A DNA stretch of 36,158 nucleotides from a bacterium (GCA_016125385.1 WGLV01000073.1:1-36158), one strand, 5' to 3'; numbered from the stretch's first letter, positions 8,030-15,274 are shown. The notes: generated by a model from the letters alone, not told the origin. Program-made: numbers and translations.

Positions 8030-8659
8030 ATGCGAACCCGTTTGTCTGCTTTTACCCTGATTGAACTCCTCATCGTCGTCGCGATTATCGGCATCCTTGC
8101 CGCCATCGCGGTCCCCAACTTCCTGAACGCCCAGATGCGGGCCAAGGTCGCGCACGTACAGTCCGACTTCAAAGCGATCGCGACTTCAATGGAAATGTAC
8201 CAGATGGATAACAATATGTATCCGCCGGCGTTTAAACTCTCGGCGCTTACTTCGCCCATCTCGTACATGTCGTCCGTCCCGCAGGATGTCTTCCCTCCGT
8301 CGTATGATCTCAAAAGCGGCGGCGGACAGGGCGAAGCCGGCGCGTCAGTGACCTGGTATCGCTACGTTCTCGGTGTTGACGATCCCGCGCGCGGAGGTAT
8401 GTCGGGACTGCGTCAAGCTCATTGCGCCGACTACTACGCATATTTCCCGCCATTCGCGTTGCGCTCGCAGGCGATGAGCCTCGCCAGCTCTCATCCCTGC
8501 ACGACGGCATGGCTTGTCAAATCGTTCGGCCCTAACGTTAACACGAACTCGCTGTGTGGAACCAACGGCGACGACTGCACCTTCCGCTATGACGCGACCA
8601 ACGGCTTGATCAGCATCGGCGACATCGCCGTCTTCGGGCCCGGCGGCCGTATTCAATAA
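8030..8659 (+). CDS. Type IV prepilin-like / pseudopilin protein (copy 1)
   Basis: This 209-residue protein begins with a short basic leader and the class III signal FTLIELLIVVAIIGILAA, continuing into VPNFLNAQ. This is the hydrophobic assembly helix of type IV pilins and type II secretion pseudopilins, with Glu at +5. The residue before the cleavage point is Ala (LSA-FTLIE), whereas the paralogues at 9891 and 10592 have the usual Gly. The C-terminal globular part ends with TNGLISIGDIAVFGPGG and has Cys pairs (CGTNGDDC) shared with copy 3. It is probably processed by a prepilin peptidase and assembled in the inner membrane into a pilus or secretion filament, but no assembly ATPase or peptidase is in the window. 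GGAGG at 8018-8022 precedes ATG 8030. A strong terminator follows at 8684. Confidence 0.9.
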   Translation: MRTRLSAFTLIELLIVVAIIGILAAIAVPNFLNAQMRAKVAHVQSDFKAIATSMEMYQMDNNMYPPAFKLSALTSPISYMSSVPQDVFPPSYDLKSGGGQGEAGASVTWYRYVLGVDDPARGGMSGLRQAHCADYYAYFPPFALRSQAMSLASSHPCTTAWLVKSFGPNVNTNSLCGTNGDDCTFRYDATNGLISIGDIAVFGPGGRIQ

Positions 8660-8683
8660 TTCATATCTCCATACTGAAGAAAA

Positions 8684-8720
8684 ACGGGGCGCCAGCATTC
8701 GGCGCCCCGTTTGTGTTTTT
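8684..8720. terminator. Bidirectional terminator between convergent genes
   Basis: ACGGGGCGCC (8684-8693) and GGCGCCCCGT (8701-8710) form a perfect 10-bp stem with a 7-base loop. It is followed on the plus strand by TTGTGTTTTT and flanked on the other side by an A run (8677-8683), so it can work for both the prepilin gene and the minus-strand gene ending at 8739. Confidence 0.88.
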
Positions 8721-8738
8721 TAGTCCGGTACGATTCAA

Positions 8739-9713
8739 TCACCGGTACGTCGCCGGATCGCTCATAACACGCATGTATTCCTCCCGGGATGCTTTCAAAT
8801 CGGTTTTATTTTTGGGGATGTTTAACACATCTCGTCCCGCTTCCGCGCGGTACTCGACCGCTTTCCCGTTATAAACGGCTCCACGCTCTTCCGCGCCTCG
8901 CCAGCAGGCGTGATTCATCATCCAGACCAACGCCGCGCCGTCGCCGAGTTGGTTGGCACGCCCCAGGTCGGTACGGATAAACCTCTTTAGCTCATTCGTC
9001 AGTGGATTCTTGGGCAAGCCGTCAAAATGCTCTGCGCGAAACACGCTGTCTTTATCCCAGAATTCGCCCGCGCCCCATTCAACCATACGGGTCTTCTTCG
9101 CCACGATGTATGGACTCCATGAGTCTTTGCCGTTATAGCCGAAATTGTGCGTTGACAAACTGAACACAATGATTCGATCGGCGATGTCGGGCGCTTCCAG
9201 CAACGCGTTGGCGACCGTTGTCAGCGGTCCGCCTGCCATAATGAGCAATGGACGCTTCTTCGACGCCGCGCGCGCTTCGCGCACGATCAACCGGCTTCCC
9301 TCGGATGAAACCGCCTGGGTATCTTCGATCTTCCCGCTCTCCGGACGGATCAGCGCCTCGCCCGCGCCAGGGGTCGGATCGGGAACCTTCTTCAAACCGC
9401 TTTCCCTTGCCAGCCTGATAGCCTTCTCCGCTTCATCCTGACTCTGTTTTAGTGTGTAGGTGTAGTTGGGGTGATCCCACATGTCGCGCGATACAACGTT
9501 TCCCCTCAGATCGATTTCTCCACGTGAGTTCAATGCCCACGCGTAATAGGAATCAAATACGTCCATCCACCAGTCGTTGTCATAAATGACCGGATTCTTT
9601 CCATCCACCCCCTCAATAAGTACGCCATCGTCATTGACTTGGAACGCGGGCGCTTCAGGCCATACGCACTGGGCGGAAATCAATACGCAACATGCCACAA
9701 TCAGATATCTCAT
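8739..9713 (-). CDS. Secreted nucleoside hydrolase-superfamily protein
   Basis: This 324-residue protein carries a signal peptide (MRYLIVACCVLISAQCVW). The mature N-terminus VIYDNDWWMDVFDSYYAWAL (residues ~42-61) sits where inosine-uridine-preferring nucleoside hydrolases have the Ca2+-binding DTDPGxDDAxAL motif. MAGGPLTTVANALLEAP matches the family's GPLTNxAxAL segment, and GDGAALVWMMN sits where the late catalytic Asp loop is expected. Asp residues are retained but the motif spacing is altered (DND...DVFD instead of DTD...DD). The substrate may therefore be a non-nucleoside glycoside, as suspected for secreted relatives with sugar-related neighbours. ATG 9713 is chosen for its AAGGGAG site and signal peptide; a longer frame to 9812 has no support. 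It is oriented opposite to the three prepilin genes it sits among, and convergent with copy 1. Confidence 0.75.
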   Translation of the reverse strand: MRYLIVACCVLISAQCVWPEAPAFQVNDDGVLIEGVDGKNPVIYDNDWWMDVFDSYYAWALNSRGEIDLRGNVVSRDMWDHPNYTYTLKQSQDEAEKAIRLARESGLKKVPDPTPGAGEALIRPESGKIEDTQAVSSEGSRLIVREARAASKKRPLLIMAGGPLTTVANALLEAPDIADRIIVFSLSTHNFGYNGKDSWSPYIVAKKTRMVEWGAGEFWDKDSVFRAEHFDGLPKNPLTNELKRFIRTDLGRANQLGDGAALVWMMNHACWRGAEERGAVYNGKAVEYRAEAGRDVLNIPKNKTDLKASREEYMRVMSDPATYR

Positions 9714-9890
9714 GAGTTGCTCCCTTTTTCTGGGTTTCGATCCGCTGAATGATCCAGTATGAAGAATCGATGCGAAAACGCCCTTGATTAAAAAACGCCT
9801 TATCAAAAACATACTTTTTTTATTACGTCTTCTAATTTAAAATGGAGAGGATTTTTAAGATGATTATCGATTTATTTAGGGAGAATAAAC

Positions 9891-10484
9891 GTGCGAAAAG
9901 GTTTTACGCTGATTGAATTGCTGATCGTGGTGGCCATCATCGGGATTCTCGCCGCCATCGCCGTCCCCAACTTTCTCAACGCCCAGGTCCGCGCCAAGGT
10001 CGCCCGCGTCGAGAGCGACCTCCGCGCGCTCTCGGTTGGAATCGATACCTATAATCTCGATCGCAATTCTTATCCGCCTGACTGGATCGACGTGGGCGGT
10101 TCGGTGGTCGATTCGGGCTTTATCCGTTCGATGAAATACCTCACCACGCCCATTGCCTACCTGTCCGACGTCAATCTGACCGATCCGTTCTACGATGGAC
10201 CCGATAAAAGCGTATCGTTTCCATCGGGCGGCTACGACGTCGCCACCTATCGCTATTTCTGTTATCAGCATGGCTGGGGCAAGGTAGTCGGGCATGTCAA
10301 AGCCGGGTACGTGGTGATTTCTTACGGCCCCGACCGCCGTGAAAGCTACGGTGAATGGTGTGGAATCCCTCGCGGAAAAAACTGGGATGGCATTTACGCC
10401 CCCTCCAATGGTCTCAACAGCATGGGTGACATCGTCCGCGTCGGCGGAAACATCAACCCCAACGCCTGGCAGCAATCGCAATAA
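9891..10484 (+). CDS. Type IV prepilin-like / pseudopilin protein (copy 2)
   Basis: This 197-residue protein starts at GTG 9891 after AGGGAGA (9879-9885). Its four-residue leader MRKG is followed by FTLIELLIVVAIIGILAA and VPNFLNAQVRAKVARVESDL: a canonical prepilin peptidase site with Gly at -1 and Glu at +5. The C-terminal domain differs from copies 1 and 3: it has SYGPDRRESYGEW and ends NGLNSMGDIVRVGGN. It keeps the same NGL-S-GDI ending but lacks the CGTNGDDC segment. It probably serves as a different subunit (major versus minor, or a different tip) of the same filament. It is divergent from the nucleoside-hydrolase-like gene across about 178 bases. The following hairpin at 10494-10511 has no T tract. 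Confidence 0.9.
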   Translation: MRKGFTLIELLIVVAIIGILAAIAVPNFLNAQVRAKVARVESDLRALSVGIDTYNLDRNSYPPDWIDVGGSVVDSGFIRSMKYLTTPIAYLSDVNLTDPFYDGPDKSVSFPSGGYDVATYRYFCYQHGWGKVVGHVKAGYVVISYGPDRRESYGEWCGIPRGKNWDGIYAPSNGLNSMGDIVRVGGNINPNAWQQSQ

Positions 10485-10514
10485 CGGATTATTGATTTTC
10501 GATTGAAAATCCGG

Positions 10515-10543
10515 TTGCGGTTTCTCGGGGAATCCGGTATTGT
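10515..10543 (+). promoter_or_regulatory. Predicted sigma70-type promoter for prepilin copy 3
   Basis: TTGCGG (10515-10520), a 17-base spacer and TATTGT (10538-10543) precede the copy 3 start by about 50 bases. The match to consensus is fair (4/6 and 4/6), so this is a prediction from spacing and hexamers only. Confidence 0.35.
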
Positions 10544-10591
10544 AAACTAGGCAATGCCATCATGGTAATTCTTTATTTGTATCGGAGAGAA

Positions 10592-11200
10592 ATGGTGAAA
10601 AAACAGGGCTTTACCCTAATCGAATTGTTGATCGTCGTCGCTATTATCGGAATCCTCGCCGCCATCGCCGTGCCCAACTTTCTCAACGCCCAGCTTCGGG
10701 CCAAGGTGGCTCGCTGCAAGTCTGACCTCAAAGCCATCAGCATGGGCATGGAGCAGTATTTCCTCGACCGCAATGACTATCCGCCCAGCCATCGCATCTG
10801 GATGATCACCACCCCGATCGCGTACCTCTCCTCGATTCCGCGTGATTCCTTCCCGGCCAGTTGGCTCAATAACAGCGGTCAGCCGCAGGCCGAGGCGCAA
10901 TGGACCTGGTGGCGCTATATTCGAGATTCCATCAGTAAATCCGGGCGTCGTGGATCCGCCGAATGCGCTGACTACTGGGCGTATTTCGCACCGTTCGCCC
11001 CGCGCAGTCAGGCCATGAGCCTGGCGAGCAGTCAGAGTTGCCCCACGATCTGGTACGTCAAATCGTTCGGCCCCAATAACAACACGCAAGGCCTGTGCGG
11101 GACCAATGGCGACGACTGCACCCTGCGCTACGATGCGACCAACGGTTTGATCAGCATCGGCGATATCGCCGTATTCGGCCCTGGCGGTATGGTGGAATAA
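10592..11200 (+). CDS. Type IV prepilin-like / pseudopilin protein (copy 3)
   Basis: This 202-residue protein has leader MVKKQG and the same FTLIELLIVVAIIGILAA helix with Gly at -1. Its C-terminal half closely resembles copy 1: QAMSLASSQSCPTIWYV, SFGPNNNTQGLCGTNGDDC, and TNGLISIGDIAVFGPGG. Copies 1 and 3 are thus recent paralogues, with copy 2 the divergent member. ATG 10592 is preferred because GGAGAG precedes it and gives a leader of normal length; an in-frame ATG at 10562 would make a 16-residue leader. The DNA of the N-terminal helix is nearly identical to that of copy 2, which suggests strong selection or gene conversion. A perfect terminator follows at 11230. Confidence 0.9.
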   Translation: MVKKQGFTLIELLIVVAIIGILAAIAVPNFLNAQLRAKVARCKSDLKAISMGMEQYFLDRNDYPPSHRIWMITTPIAYLSSIPRDSFPASWLNNSGQPQAEAQWTWWRYIRDSISKSGRRGSAECADYWAYFAPFAPRSQAMSLASSQSCPTIWYVKSFGPNNNTQGLCGTNGDDCTLRYDATNGLISIGDIAVFGPGGMVE

Positions 11201-11229
11201 ATCAACTCCTGCTTTTTATATGAAACAAC

Positions 11230-11264
11230 AACAGGCCGCTTCTTGCGGCCTGTTTTCATTTTTT
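11230..11264. terminator. Bidirectional terminator after prepilin copy 3
   Basis: AACAGGCCGC (11230-11239) pairs with GCGGCCTGTT (11245-11254) around TTCTT... and runs into TTTTCATTTTTT on the plus strand. The minus-strand small gene ends at 11256, so the stop codon of that gene lies inside the T tract and the same hairpin can end its transcript. Confidence 0.85.
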
Positions 11265-11501
11265 CAGCCATTCGGACGGCGTATGGCCGTCTACGTTTTC
11301 CACTTCCAGCTCCCGCGTCTCACACCAGTAGACTTTTCCGTCTTCATCGCACACCGCCGCCAGGCCGAATTCACCTTCATCAATCGGGCCTTGCGGTTTA
11401 TTCACCGCCGAGCCGTTGCGTCCTGGAGAAACCGAACTGTAGCCGCAGCCGACCAGCACGAACCGGCGCCCGCTGGGCGTATGTCTCACAATCGTGGCCA
11501 T
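11256..11501 (-). CDS. Small conserved protein, function unknown
   Basis: This 81-residue cytoplasmic protein starts MATIVRHTPSGRRFVLVG and contains DEGEFGLAAVCDEDGKVYW and a final ELEVENVDG. It is a compact, beta-rich, acidic protein without signal peptide or membrane segment. I recall similar short MATIVRH...GxRYVLxG proteins in uncultivated bacterial genomes but no assigned function. ATG 11501 is supported by GAGGA 6 bases upstream; the TTG just before it is less likely. Its regular codon use and good ribosome site argue for a real gene. It is convergent with the prepilin gene, and its stop overlaps the shared terminator. Confidence 0.65.
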   Translation of the reverse strand: MATIVRHTPSGRRFVLVGCGYSSVSPGRNGSAVNKPQGPIDEGEFGLAAVCDEDGKVYWCETRELEVENVDGHTPSEWLKK

Positions 11502-11637
11502 CAATTATCCTCGAATATATTTTTGTACTTTGATACGTTGATTTCGAGGCTTTGTAAAGTCGTAAACCGGAGGAAAAAGTTGAAAGCGAGAAACGGTTGT
11601 GCCGTGCGAGAGTTTTAGAAATCAAACCGGAGTGAAA

Positions 11638-12414
11638 TTATTCGGGGCGCCCCCAACTTCGAGCGCGCCAGATCAGCGTCAATGTTCCCAAAATAGTCTT
11701 CATCGCGGGCATTTTGCTCTCCCCGCCTTTCAGATCGTATTGCAACTCGAAGGGAATCTCCGTAATCGCCTCGCGCCGGGTATGCGCGGCCGCCTTCAAC
11801 ATCAACTCGCCCGTGCAGGTGAAGCCGGGCGTTTCAAATAAACGGTCGCCCCACTGATTGAGCGTTTTACGCAACAACTTCGCCTTCATCGCGCGGAAAC
11901 CGCATGAAAAATCCCGCAGGGGAATATGAGGCAGAAACAGATGATACGCAACTTTCGCGCCCCGGCTCAGAATCCGACGGATCAGGCTGACGCCGCGTTC
12001 CACGCCGCCCGGCGCATACCGTGAAGCCACCACGATATCGAATCCATCCGCGATCCGGTTGACCAGGTGAAAAATCGTCACGGGCGGATGCGTTCCGTCC
12101 GCGTCGAGCGTAACCACGATGTCTTCATCCCGCGCCTGATCGAGAATCGTATACAGCCCCGTGTTGAGCGCGGCGGCCAGCCCCCGGTTGTGCTCGTGCT
12201 GAACCAGGGTGATCGAGTCTTGCGCGTGAGCGGCGCGGATTTCATCGGCGGTGCCGTCACTCGATCCATCGTCGATGACCACCGGCCTGTAGTCAGGCGT
12301 CGGGCTGTCGCCGCGCCGTTTTTTCCAGGCGGCGTGTTCCCGCTCGATTCCGTCGAGCAAGCCCCGGATATTCGCGGCCTCGTTATAGGCGGGTAACAGG
12401 ATGTAAATCGTCAT
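11638..12414 (-). CDS. Family 2 glycosyltransferase (dolichol-phosphate mannosyltransferase-like)
   Basis: This 258-residue GT-A protein has YILLPAYNEAANI at its N-terminus and VVIDDGSSDGTADEI as the nucleotide-binding strand. HNRGLAAALNTGL follows, then the metal-binding LDADGTH (the family's DxD) and IVVASRYAPGG. These are hallmarks of GT2 enzymes that load a hexose onto polyprenyl phosphate or act in envelope glycan synthesis. There is no C-terminal TM pair, so it is of the short, soluble Dpm1-like type. Its ATG overlaps the recJ stop by 4 bases (ATGA), which indicates translational coupling with recJ, a functionally odd partner. No clear terminator is visible downstream in 11505-11637. 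Confidence 0.88.
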   Translation of the reverse strand: MTIYILLPAYNEAANIRGLLDGIEREHAAWKKRRGDSPTPDYRPVVIDDGSSDGTADEIRAAHAQDSITLVQHEHNRGLAAALNTGLYTILDQARDEDIVVTLDADGTHPPVTIFHLVNRIADGFDIVVASRYAPGGVERGVSLIRRILSRGAKVAYHLFLPHIPLRDFSCGFRAMKAKLLRKTLNQWGDRLFETPGFTCTGELMLKAAAHTRREAITEIPFELQYDLKGGESKMPAMKTILGTLTLIWRARSWGRPE

Positions 12415-14513
12415 GGTTGCGCTCCCGGCGATTGAATCGAGTTGAACGTGGGCGACTGATTGAGGTCGCGCTTTTCCTTTGGATCGTGCAGCAGCATTTC
12501 ATCCGGAGTCAGCGCGAGCAGATCGAGTTCCGCGAAGATCGTAACCGCCAGATCGAAATCCTGAACGCTGATCTTCTGCATTTTGGCGAGCAGCGACGCG
12601 TTCTGCCGCCGGATCCGGTTATCTTCATCGGCGCATTTTTTCAACAGCCGGTATACGTCGCCCAACCGCTCGCGATCGAGGTTCGAAACGATCGGTCCGG
12701 CGGGTCTTGCGGGAACCGGCTTGACGACTGGCGCGGCGGCTTGATTGACCTCCGCCGGTTGGGAAGAAACATTTCGCTCGGGCGGGGCGGGGGAGGCCGT
12801 CACCTCAGGTGCGGCGCCGTTCCGCGCTTTGCGGATATCCACCAGATGCAGCCGGATGTCGCGCCGCCCCTGATACTCGTCGTACCGGCAGTGGAACAGC
12901 GCTTCGACTTCGCCGTTGCCGAGCGACTCCAACTTGCCGCCCTGGCCGAAACCGATCGCCTGAATACTTCCTCGTGGATGGCTGAGCGAAACCTGCAAGT
13001 GATCGTTGCCCACGATGCGCGCGCCATAGCCATTGATACGCGCCGCCGCGTAAAATACGGGCGCTTCGTTTTGCTGGCCAAATGGCTCCAACCGGGCGAG
13101 TTCGCTCATCAACGCGTCATCAATCCGTTCAAGCGGAAGCGGCGCGTCGACCCACACCGGCGGTTTTTCCGCTTCGAGCGAGAACCGTTCCGCCGCTTCG
13201 TACAGCGCGTGTTTAAACGCCTCCAGGTTGTCTTCACTGACCCGCATGCCCGCCGCCGCTTCGTGCCCTCCGCACGAGATCGCCTTGTCACGCGCGTAAT
13301 CCAGCAGGGAGATCAGGTTGCATCCCTCCAGCGCCCGCGCCGAGCCGTGCGCTTCGCCGTTCTCCAAGGTCAACACAAAAGCCGAACGACCGTAGCGTTT
13401 TGACAGCTTCGACGCGGTCAACCCGATCACGCCGCGCGGCCAGTCACGCCCCGACACCACCAGTACGCGTTCCGATTCGTTCAAAAGCCCGTCGCGTTCT
13501 ATCGCCCTGCACGCTTCGTTGAAGAGCTTCCGCTCGCTGGCTTGACGTTCCTGGTTGAGCGCTTGCAGCTGTTGTGCGAGTTCCCGCGCCCGGTCTTCGT
13601 CTTCGGTCAGCAGCAGCTCCAGCGCGAGGGCGGGGTCTTCCATTCGTCCCGCTGCGTTCAGGCGCGGTCCCAGCCTGAAACCGATATCCGTCGCGGTGAT
13701 CTGGTTCGCCTTCAGACCTGACACGTCGATCAAAGCGCTTAATCCGGGGCGGTCGCAATGGCGAAAGCGGGGCAGCGCGCGCGTCAGCAGCAGCCGGTTC
13801 TCGCCGGTCAGCGGCATCACGTCGGCAACCATGCCCAGCGCGGCCAGTTCAAGTTGCGCTTCATCGTCATCGTCGTCCATCAGCGCCTTGCGTAACGCGC
13901 ACGCCGTCTTCCACGCCACGCCCGCTCCGCTCAAGCATTTTTCAGGATACGTTTCTTCCGTCCGGATCGGATTGATCACGGCCGTCGCGGGAGGGCGCTC
14001 GTCGCCGGGGTCGTGGTGATCGGTGATGATGACGTCGATTCCCAGCGAGTTCGCTTCGCGCACGGCGTCGACCGCGGTTGTTCCGCAATCCACCGTGATG
14101 ACGAGCGAATACCCCTCCTCGGCGAACCGGCGTACCGATTCCACCTGTAATCCGTAACTGTCAGTCAAACGGTTGGGCAGGTAATAATCCGCCTCAATCC
14201 CCAGCTCCCACAGAATCTCCAGCATGATCGCGGTCGAAGTGATTCCGTCCACGTCGTAATCTCCATGGACGATCACTCGTTCACTGTTTTTCGCCGCCTG
14301 TTGAATGCGCGCCACAGCGGCTTCCATCTCGCTGAACAGAAATGGATCGGGAATCGGAGTCCGCTCCGGGTGCAGAAAGGCGTTCGCCTCCTCCGCCGTA
14401 CGGATTCCCCGCTGGTGTAACAAACGGGCCGTCAATACGGAGAGACCCGCCGCTCGGCTCAGTTCCTCAACCGCGTCACGGTCATAAGTTCTTGATTTCC
14501 AGACTCGTTGCAT
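12411..14513 (-). CDS. recJ: Single-stranded-DNA-specific exonuclease RecJ
   Basis: This 700-residue protein is a 5'-3' ssDNA exonuclease of recombination and mismatch repair. DHH-family motifs are intact: HGDYDVDG at 83-90, VDCGTTAVD at 141-149, TDHHDPG at 164-170, GPRLNAAGRM around 280, and the DHHA1 motif CGGHEAAAGM around 415. An OB-fold-like region follows to ~560. A Pro/Ala-rich linker (~565-600) leads to an extra C-terminal domain (~605-670, DRERLGDVYRLLKK ... FDLAVTIFAELDLL) that resembles the winged-helix tail of the longer RecJ proteins of Gram-positive bacteria rather than the ~580-residue E. coli form. ATG 14513 follows GGATGAG. It is preceded after 86 bases by a single-TM protein gene and translationally coupled to the GT2 gene. 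Confidence 0.94.
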   Translation of the reverse strand: MQRVWKSRTYDRDAVEELSRAAGLSVLTARLLHQRGIRTAEEANAFLHPERTPIPDPFLFSEMEAAVARIQQAAKNSERVIVHGDYDVDGITSTAIMLEILWELGIEADYYLPNRLTDSYGLQVESVRRFAEEGYSLVITVDCGTTAVDAVREANSLGIDVIITDHHDPGDERPPATAVINPIRTEETYPEKCLSGAGVAWKTACALRKALMDDDDDEAQLELAALGMVADVMPLTGENRLLLTRALPRFRHCDRPGLSALIDVSGLKANQITATDIGFRLGPRLNAAGRMEDPALALELLLTEDEDRARELAQQLQALNQERQASERKLFNEACRAIERDGLLNESERVLVVSGRDWPRGVIGLTASKLSKRYGRSAFVLTLENGEAHGSARALEGCNLISLLDYARDKAISCGGHEAAAGMRVSEDNLEAFKHALYEAAERFSLEAEKPPVWVDAPLPLERIDDALMSELARLEPFGQQNEAPVFYAAARINGYGARIVGNDHLQVSLSHPRGSIQAIGFGQGGKLESLGNGEVEALFHCRYDEYQGRRDIRLHLVDIRKARNGAAPEVTASPAPPERNVSSQPAEVNQAAAPVVKPVPARPAGPIVSNLDRERLGDVYRLLKKCADEDNRIRRQNASLLAKMQKISVQDFDLAVTIFAELDLLALTPDEMLLHDPKEKRDLNQSPTFNSIQSPGAQP

Positions 14514-14599
14514 AACTCATCCATCAAATGTGGCTGTACGTTCGATCAAACAGAAATGCGAAACAACAACGTGCGGGCGCGATGAAATTCGATATCGAT

Positions 14600-14932
14600 T
14601 TAAGGTTCGCCGCCAAACAGGCGTTTCGCCTCGTCATAATCCATCGACTCCGCGGGAGTCGCGTTAACGGGAGTCGCGCTGGCTGCTTGCGCGTCTTCCT
14701 GTTGAATCTCTGAATCGTTCGATTCCGATACTCCGTCGAAAAAATGATTTTTATACATCGCGCTCAACGCGGCGGTTACAGCGAAAAAAACGATCAGAAT
14801 AAACAAAGTCAGGTAGTTCCGTCGTTTTTTGTACCACGGTGAATAATTGTCTTCCAGAGATTCGCCCCTTAAAATGCTTCGGAAACGATCCCTGGTCGAT
14901 TGTCTGTACCGCCGGGTGTATCGTGAGCCCAT
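14600..14932 (-). CDS. Single-pass membrane protein, function unknown
   Basis: This 110-residue protein has a very basic N-terminus (RYTRRYRQSTRDRFR), one strong TM helix (NYLTLFILIVFFAVTAALSAM, about residues 39-59), and an acidic, Ala/Pro-rich tail ending DYDEAKRLFGG. By the positive-inside rule the tail is periplasmic. No family is recognised. ATG 14932 is chosen; an in-frame TTG at 14950 lies inside the T tract of the upstream terminator and is unlikely. The ribosome site is weak (GAGAC). Its start lies only about 17 bases after a terminator that ends a structured RNA on the same strand, suggesting attenuation control or a separate small RNA. It leads the recJ-GT2 unit. Confidence 0.7.
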   Translation of the reverse strand: MGSRYTRRYRQSTRDRFRSILRGESLEDNYSPWYKKRRNYLTLFILIVFFAVTAALSAMYKNHFFDGVSESNDSEIQQEDAQAASATPVNATPAESMDYDEAKRLFGGEP

Positions 14933-14948
14933 CGTCTCAAAAAAATGC

Positions 14949-14970
14949 AAAAAAACCCCGATGCGGGGCT
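14949..14970 (-). terminator. Terminator at the end of the minus-strand structured RNA
   Basis: On the minus strand CCCCG (14968-14964) pairs with CGGGG (14960-14956), followed directly by seven T (14955-14949). After GCA a second T7 run occurs at 14945-14939. The stem is short but the U tract is ideal. It stands immediately in front of the membrane-protein start at 14932. Confidence 0.6.
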
Positions 14971-15110
14971 GGGATTCTCTTCAGGGAACTATATACTCAT
15001 TTCCGCGTAAACAGCAGTGATGTACGCCGCCTTAGAGGGTGCTCCTTCCCAAGAGAGTAACATAAGGCGGGCGCCCGCGTTCTTCAAACGCGGAACACGC
15101 CATGAGCCAT
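14949..15110 (-). ncRNA. Putative structured RNA (independent small RNA or leader/riboswitch); class not recognised
   Basis: On the minus strand, CTCAT (15106-15102) plus TTCCGCGT (15095-15088) pair with ACGCGGAA (15008-15001) plus ATGAG (15000-14996), leaving a 6-base bulge. Inside, CCGCCTTA on the minus strand (15034-15027 complement) and its partner at 15063-15070 form a perfect 8-bp stem, capped by CTCTT-GGGA-AGGAG with a GNRA-type tetraloop. A competing hairpin CCGCGTT/AACGCGG (15093-15076 region) can exclude the outer stem. The transcript would end at the T7 terminator 14949-14955, giving about 160 nt. The length and stem-bubble-stem layout recall 6S RNA, and the position before a gene recalls a riboswitch. 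I match no class by sequence, so both are inference. Confidence 0.45.
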
Positions 15111-15149
15111 ACTAACTGCCGAATTCTTTAGGCTTTTACGTAATTCGGC

Positions 15150-15179
15150 TTGACAGTATCGACGGTACGTCGATATAGT
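15150..15179 (+). promoter_or_regulatory. Strong sigma70-type promoter for the tRNA-Val/tRNA-Asp unit
   Basis: TTGACA (15150-15155, perfect -35), an 18-base spacer and TATAGT (15174-15179, -10) precede tRNA-Val by 15 bases, so the expected transcript begins only a few bases before the mature tRNA. Confidence 0.8.
15157..15175. promoter_or_regulatory. Palindromic operator candidate within the tRNA promoter
   Basis: TATCGACG (15157-15164) and CGTCGATA (15168-15175) are perfect inverted arms around GTA. The 19-bp palindrome fills the spacer and overlaps the first bases of the -10 box, exactly where a dimeric repressor or a MerR-type regulator would bind. No regulator gene is identifiable nearby. 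Confidence 0.5.
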
Positions 15180-15194
15180 ATGATTCGTCCACGC

Positions 15195-15268
15195 GGGCGA
15201 GTAGCTCAGTTGGTTAGAGCGCCTGCCTTACAAGCAGGAGGTCGCAGGTTCGATTCCTGTCTTGCCCA
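15195..15268 (+). tRNA. tRNA-Val (anticodon TAC)
   Basis: Cloverleaf: acceptor GGGCGAG (15195-15201) with CTTGCCC (15261-15267) including one G-T pair, D arm GCTC...GAGC, anticodon stem CCTGC/GCAGG around CTTACAA (anticodon TAC), T arm CAGGTTCGATTCCTG, discriminator A. CCA is not encoded. It is the first gene behind the promoter at 15150. Confidence 0.95.
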
Positions 15269-15274
15269 TGCGAG

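Noticed and set aside
10494-10511. Hairpin GATTTTC/GAAAATC after prepilin copy 2 as a terminator
   Set aside because: AT-rich seven-pair stem followed by CGGTTGCGG rather than a T tract.
15030-15070. SRP RNA (4.5S) on the minus strand, because of GGGAAGGAGCACC
   Set aside because: The invariant UCAG and AGCAG sides of the SRP helix 8 loop are missing.
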